Assembly (NCBI GenBank): GCA_029204225.1
Contig: CM055094.1
Coordinates: forward strand, 17,822,206 to 17,886,205
Reading direction: 5' to 3'
Length of the DNA stretch: 64,000 nt
Source of the DNA: Diphasiastrum complanatum
Taxonomy: Eukaryota > Streptophyta > Lycopodiopsida > Lycopodiales > Lycopodiaceae
The position numbers were made by a program, and so were the translations under genes. This document shows, piece after piece, positions 60,548-64,000 of this stretch. The notes under the pieces were generated by a model. That model worked only from the letters and a program-made list of their open reading frames with translations. It did no database searches and was not told the DNA's origin. Position 1 is the first letter of the stretch; every line of letters begins with the position of its first letter.

Positions 60548-62360
60548 GTTCTAATTAAATTTTGAACTTTCCCAAAACTCTTTTTATCAGCCTGCATGAG
60601 CTCAAAGAAAAGGTCTACTTCAATGATCAGACTCGTCGAACTTTCAGTGTTTAGGGTGTATTTATGATCCTTTCCTCCTCCAAACAACCTTTGTAGTCCC
60701 TTTGAATATGCTTCATAAACTAAGCTTTCAAATCATTATAATCATCATTCACCCTAACGTGGAGCGCCAGCATTTGCTGGATAACACTAGTCACGCACTT
60801 CTGTTCTGACTGGCCCCAAGTGTCCTTCAGACGTTTAACGCAGCACCAGCTGCCAAAGAGGACATAAAGTATGATATAATCACTTATGTATTTCGCTCAC
60901 AAAGCTCTATTTCACTCTTGAATCTGGGTGTCCTCCAAATGATGGCGGTACTGTCAGATTTGCAATACCTGGATTTATCACAACAAGGAGCATAATGAAG
61001 GGTAAGGGTAAGCAAGAAACCTACAAGATTTTATTCAAGAGCATTTTGTGAAGGGATGAATTCGTACAAGTCAAGCTCAACCAAAATCTGAATACACGAC
61101 TGTTTAGGTTATCTGATGAGAAACAATTACGAGTCAAGATGAACCAATATCTGGCAATACGATTGTTAACGTCATTTGATGAGGGATTAAGGACGCATAA
61201 CTCAAGCTCAAGTGATATCCCAAACTCGAGTTGGCTGATTCATAAACTGCAAGAGTTCGTATTTGACGAAAAATTCCAACGTCCATACCACAGAACAAAA
61301 ACCAATTCAAAAATACTCAAGTGCTCAGGAAAAAGCGGAAACTTATCTAGCACTGATACTTGCTAACAAATTGAGTGAGCATCACAGAGAAATAAAGCCG
61401 AAATCTACAACCTCATCCCATGTCTTTATAGCCAGAAAGAGGCCCTCACCTTCTAAGCCTTTCCAAGGCTCATATATCAAAAAGCGGATCATAAAGCTCA
61501 GAAGTCTGCCGACAAGCTTATATAATTAGCGTTGAACCTTCAAGCTACCAAAAAAAAACGCAGATCTGACTGTCAATCGAAAAAAATTAACAAAGCTATC
61601 GATCTAAAGGTAGATCCAGGTGATGAATAGCTTAGCGATGGATCGATCGATGGATCGTCGAACAAAAGGGACGTAAATAAAGGGAGAAAAGGGAGAGAAA
61701 TAATCTGTCAAAGCGCGAGGATGACAAACCACCGTTGGATCTCAACACATTGGATGGCTCGGATGGGGCTATTCTAAAATGGACCGCGCGGTCTGGAGAT
61801 TGACAGCCAAAAGGAGGCCTCGCGGTTTGAAGCGCAGTTTGGTCTGATACGAAGCGCGCCGAGGGGGCTGTGCAATAAAATTCCAACGTATTTTTTCGTG
61901 GAAGCTTCGAGCTTAATTATTTTGATGCGGTGTAGGCCAACAATGCCCCCCAAAAGGCCCCCCCAAACAAAACTTTGAGAGCGAAATGGAATCATATTGC
62001 TAATGTACACTACATATTCATAACCCCATTTTGCTCTCAACTTTCAAGTATGCGGAAAAAAAAATCTTCTTCCTTCCCACTCCTGCAGCCAAGTTTGATG
62101 CAGGTGGTCAAGCATCCAAAAAGACATATGTACGTTCAAGTCCCTGTCGTCAATGAATAGGTATATCTTAAAGCCTTGTGCAATTTAGATGTACACTCTT
62201 CGTATTAAAGCATTACAATAAAAATAAACAAACAAGATAATCTAAAAAATAGTGGGATTCTTTGTGGTGCATGTTCAAAAATGAAAACAAGAACATTGTG
62301 GTGTACCACAAAAGACTTGCCACAACTTTCGTGAATCAAAATAGAAAATGGGATTGTTTA
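60548..62360. other. upstream region of the PP2C gene, no other gene
   Basis: It should hold the PP2C promoter and leader; a non-coding first exon is possible but not shown. A small inverted repeat (TTGAGAGCGAAATGG at 61975 and its near-complement at 62026-62040) is present. The open frames have no family. Confidence 0.45.
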
Positions 62361-62369
62361 ACATTGGAT

Positions 62370-62893
62370 GTAAGGTAATTGGCTAATTTCAAATGCTAGT
62401 TATAAGGTCTTAAACCGAGAATCCTATTCTAAGCATGCCAATAACAAGCAACACAAGGGAAACGGATGGTGCACAAACCAACCCAATCAATCCTAGATCG
62501 AACGGATCTAGCCCCCAAGCTATGGATCAATCACAAAGATGAATGAGGCATCACACCAGCAGCATATGGCTACTAGTCATGCAATCAAGCATACACTAGT
62601 GAGAGCCCAATAGGTATACTTATACCATCCAAGGCCCATGCACCACTAGTAGTGCATTGTGACACCTCACTGGACACCTCTGCAACCTATCTGGGCGATG
62701 TCATCCAGTTCTCCAATGACTCACTGATAGACCCATACAAATCCACCATCATCAGTTTGGGCCTACAACCATTAATTATAACCTTATGCACATAAGGGCC
62801 TCAATTCCCTTATAGTCACAATTAACTTACGGGTTGTTGGTCTACTGATACCTAGCGTGGACACGCTACCCGAGACCAGTTGTGGGCATGACA
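62370..62893 (-). repeat. probable 3' LTR of gypsy chromovirus fossil
   Basis: On the minus strand it starts TGTCATGCCCACAAC at 62893 after the purine tract AAGGGGAGAAGAA (62894-62906), as expected for a 3' LTR. The far (left) end is uncertain and is set only approximately. Confidence 0.55.
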
Positions 62894-62894
62894 T

Positions 62895-64000
62895 TCTTCT
62901 CCCCTTATTCAAGTTCTGTCCTCAAAACTTAAAATTGGAGAAGTTTTTCCTTGAGCTCCTTTTCTGTTACCAAGAATCATCATCGTTTGTGCAACTCTTC
63001 CATTGAACCAGATGCTTTGTAACTATAGAATTTCTCAATCATTTAGTTCTTGTATCCAAGATCCTTCCGGCGGGGTTAAGTCGAACCCGATGATTTATCC
63101 AACAGGTCCAATTGATCTCCAAAATCAAGATACACCCTTTCACGTAGACTCACATGAGTCAGTTTATGTGAAAACTCGGATGCACTAGCATTCCTTCCGG
63201 GAGGTCCAATTGGTAAGCTGAGGATCTGATCTTTTCAACATCTAATATGGTCCTCTGTATTCAGGAGACAATTTGTGATGCTTGCTGGTACGCATTACAC
63301 TAGAATCCCTCGGGATTCTCAAATATACCCAATCTCCCACTTGAAAGTCTCAAGGTAATCATTTCATATTAGCAAAATGTCGATCCCAATCTTGGGCACA
63401 CTAGCCATTTTCACGTGTTATCCGTAGCATTCCTACATATCATGTAGGAAATCCACTACCTTCTGAAATTTGATCTTACGAGTCTCTTCCAAAATGAGTG
63501 ATATAGGTTCAAAACAATACATAGGCACGAACGGGCTATAACCGGTACCCAAATGCTTACTATAACTTAATCTCCATCAAGGATAACTTCCTCTCTGAGG
63601 AGATTGCTATACAAATATAACTACATATCTTATTTGATCTTCTGATCACACAAGTAATCTTGCTTTTAAACAATCAAGTATAACTAGAATCTGAACGATG
63701 ATTTGCCAATCATAATTCATCGGATTCTTGTCCTATACTCAATAAAAGAACGTGATAACCTAACATACACAACTATCAATGATCAGAAGAAATTTAAGCT
63801 CACAGACATCTCTAGTTTAGCAAATACAGTCGACCAAAAGTGACCAGTGAAATTCGAATCGTGAATGTTCATGATGTCACTTGGTAATTCGTAAAGCCTA
63901 AATAGACACTCTATAACTACTTGGTCTTTACCTGAATAAACATAGCCAATTTGGTAAGATGATCAATAGTACCAAAATTCCACTATCATGTTTATTCATC
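62895..64000 (-). mobile_element. Ty3/gypsy chromovirus fossil, integrase part, leaving the window
   Basis: Minus-strand pieces include an integrase core region near 63750-63990 (a HLTKLAMFI-like stretch and FTGHFWSTVFAKL) and a C-terminal region near 63150-63230 (SSAYQLDLPEGMLVHPSFH). A tail with a WVTEKELKEK-like stretch lies near 62950. The order fits the 3' end of a chromovirus. It is very decayed, with many interruptions, and the rest lies beyond 64000. Confidence 0.7.

Overview
The window looks like nuclear DNA of a repeat-rich vascular plant: intron-containing plant genes, Ty1/copia and Ty3/gypsy retroelements with plant-type tRNA-Met primer sites, a LINE, a Helitron fragment, and many long GA microsatellites. 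I cannot name the species. The repeat load and long introns would suit a fern, a gymnosperm or a large angiosperm genome; the fern or gymnosperm lean is only a guess.

Two host genes are well supported, both on the minus strand, and their splice phases close exactly. A PP2C protein phosphatase occupies 52203-60547 (8 exons, 283 aa, all metal-binding motifs present). A RING-H2 finger gene occupies 39080-41293 (6 exons, 253 aa). The PP2C introns hold a decayed LINE, a GA array, a tandem pair of small inverted-repeat elements, and a tRNA-sized retroposon with a perfect 16-bp target duplication.

Most of the rest is layered transposon debris. 1-1553 is retroelement-like but unclassified. 1554-5551 (+) is a decayed gypsy element. 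6476-12611 (-) is a fairly complete copia element with two LTRs, inserted into the gag of an older copia (12612 onward). 15207-20650 (-) is a second copy of the first gypsy family, followed by tandem arrays and a gypsy integrase tail (21900-22167). 27105-29109 (-) is a chromovirus-like gypsy fragment next to a copia 3' LTR (29147-29801). 31141-33480 (-) is a copia pol joined to a Helitron Rep fragment (33480-33923). 37230-38110 (+) is a very old gypsy remnant. 44300-46427 (-) holds a copia 5' LTR and leader. 62895-64000 (-) is the 3' part of another chromovirus that leaves the window.

The most unusual region is 22168-27104. It holds two convergent, spliced genes. The plus-strand one (22583-25036, decayed) reads as a DDE transposase with a zinc-binding CxxC insert after its second Asp and a C-terminal motif resembling the last catalytic block of RAG1. 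The minus-strand one (26772-25191) encodes an unrecognised protein. Together they look like one two-gene DNA transposon of a family rarely described in plants. I found no convincing terminal inverted repeats.
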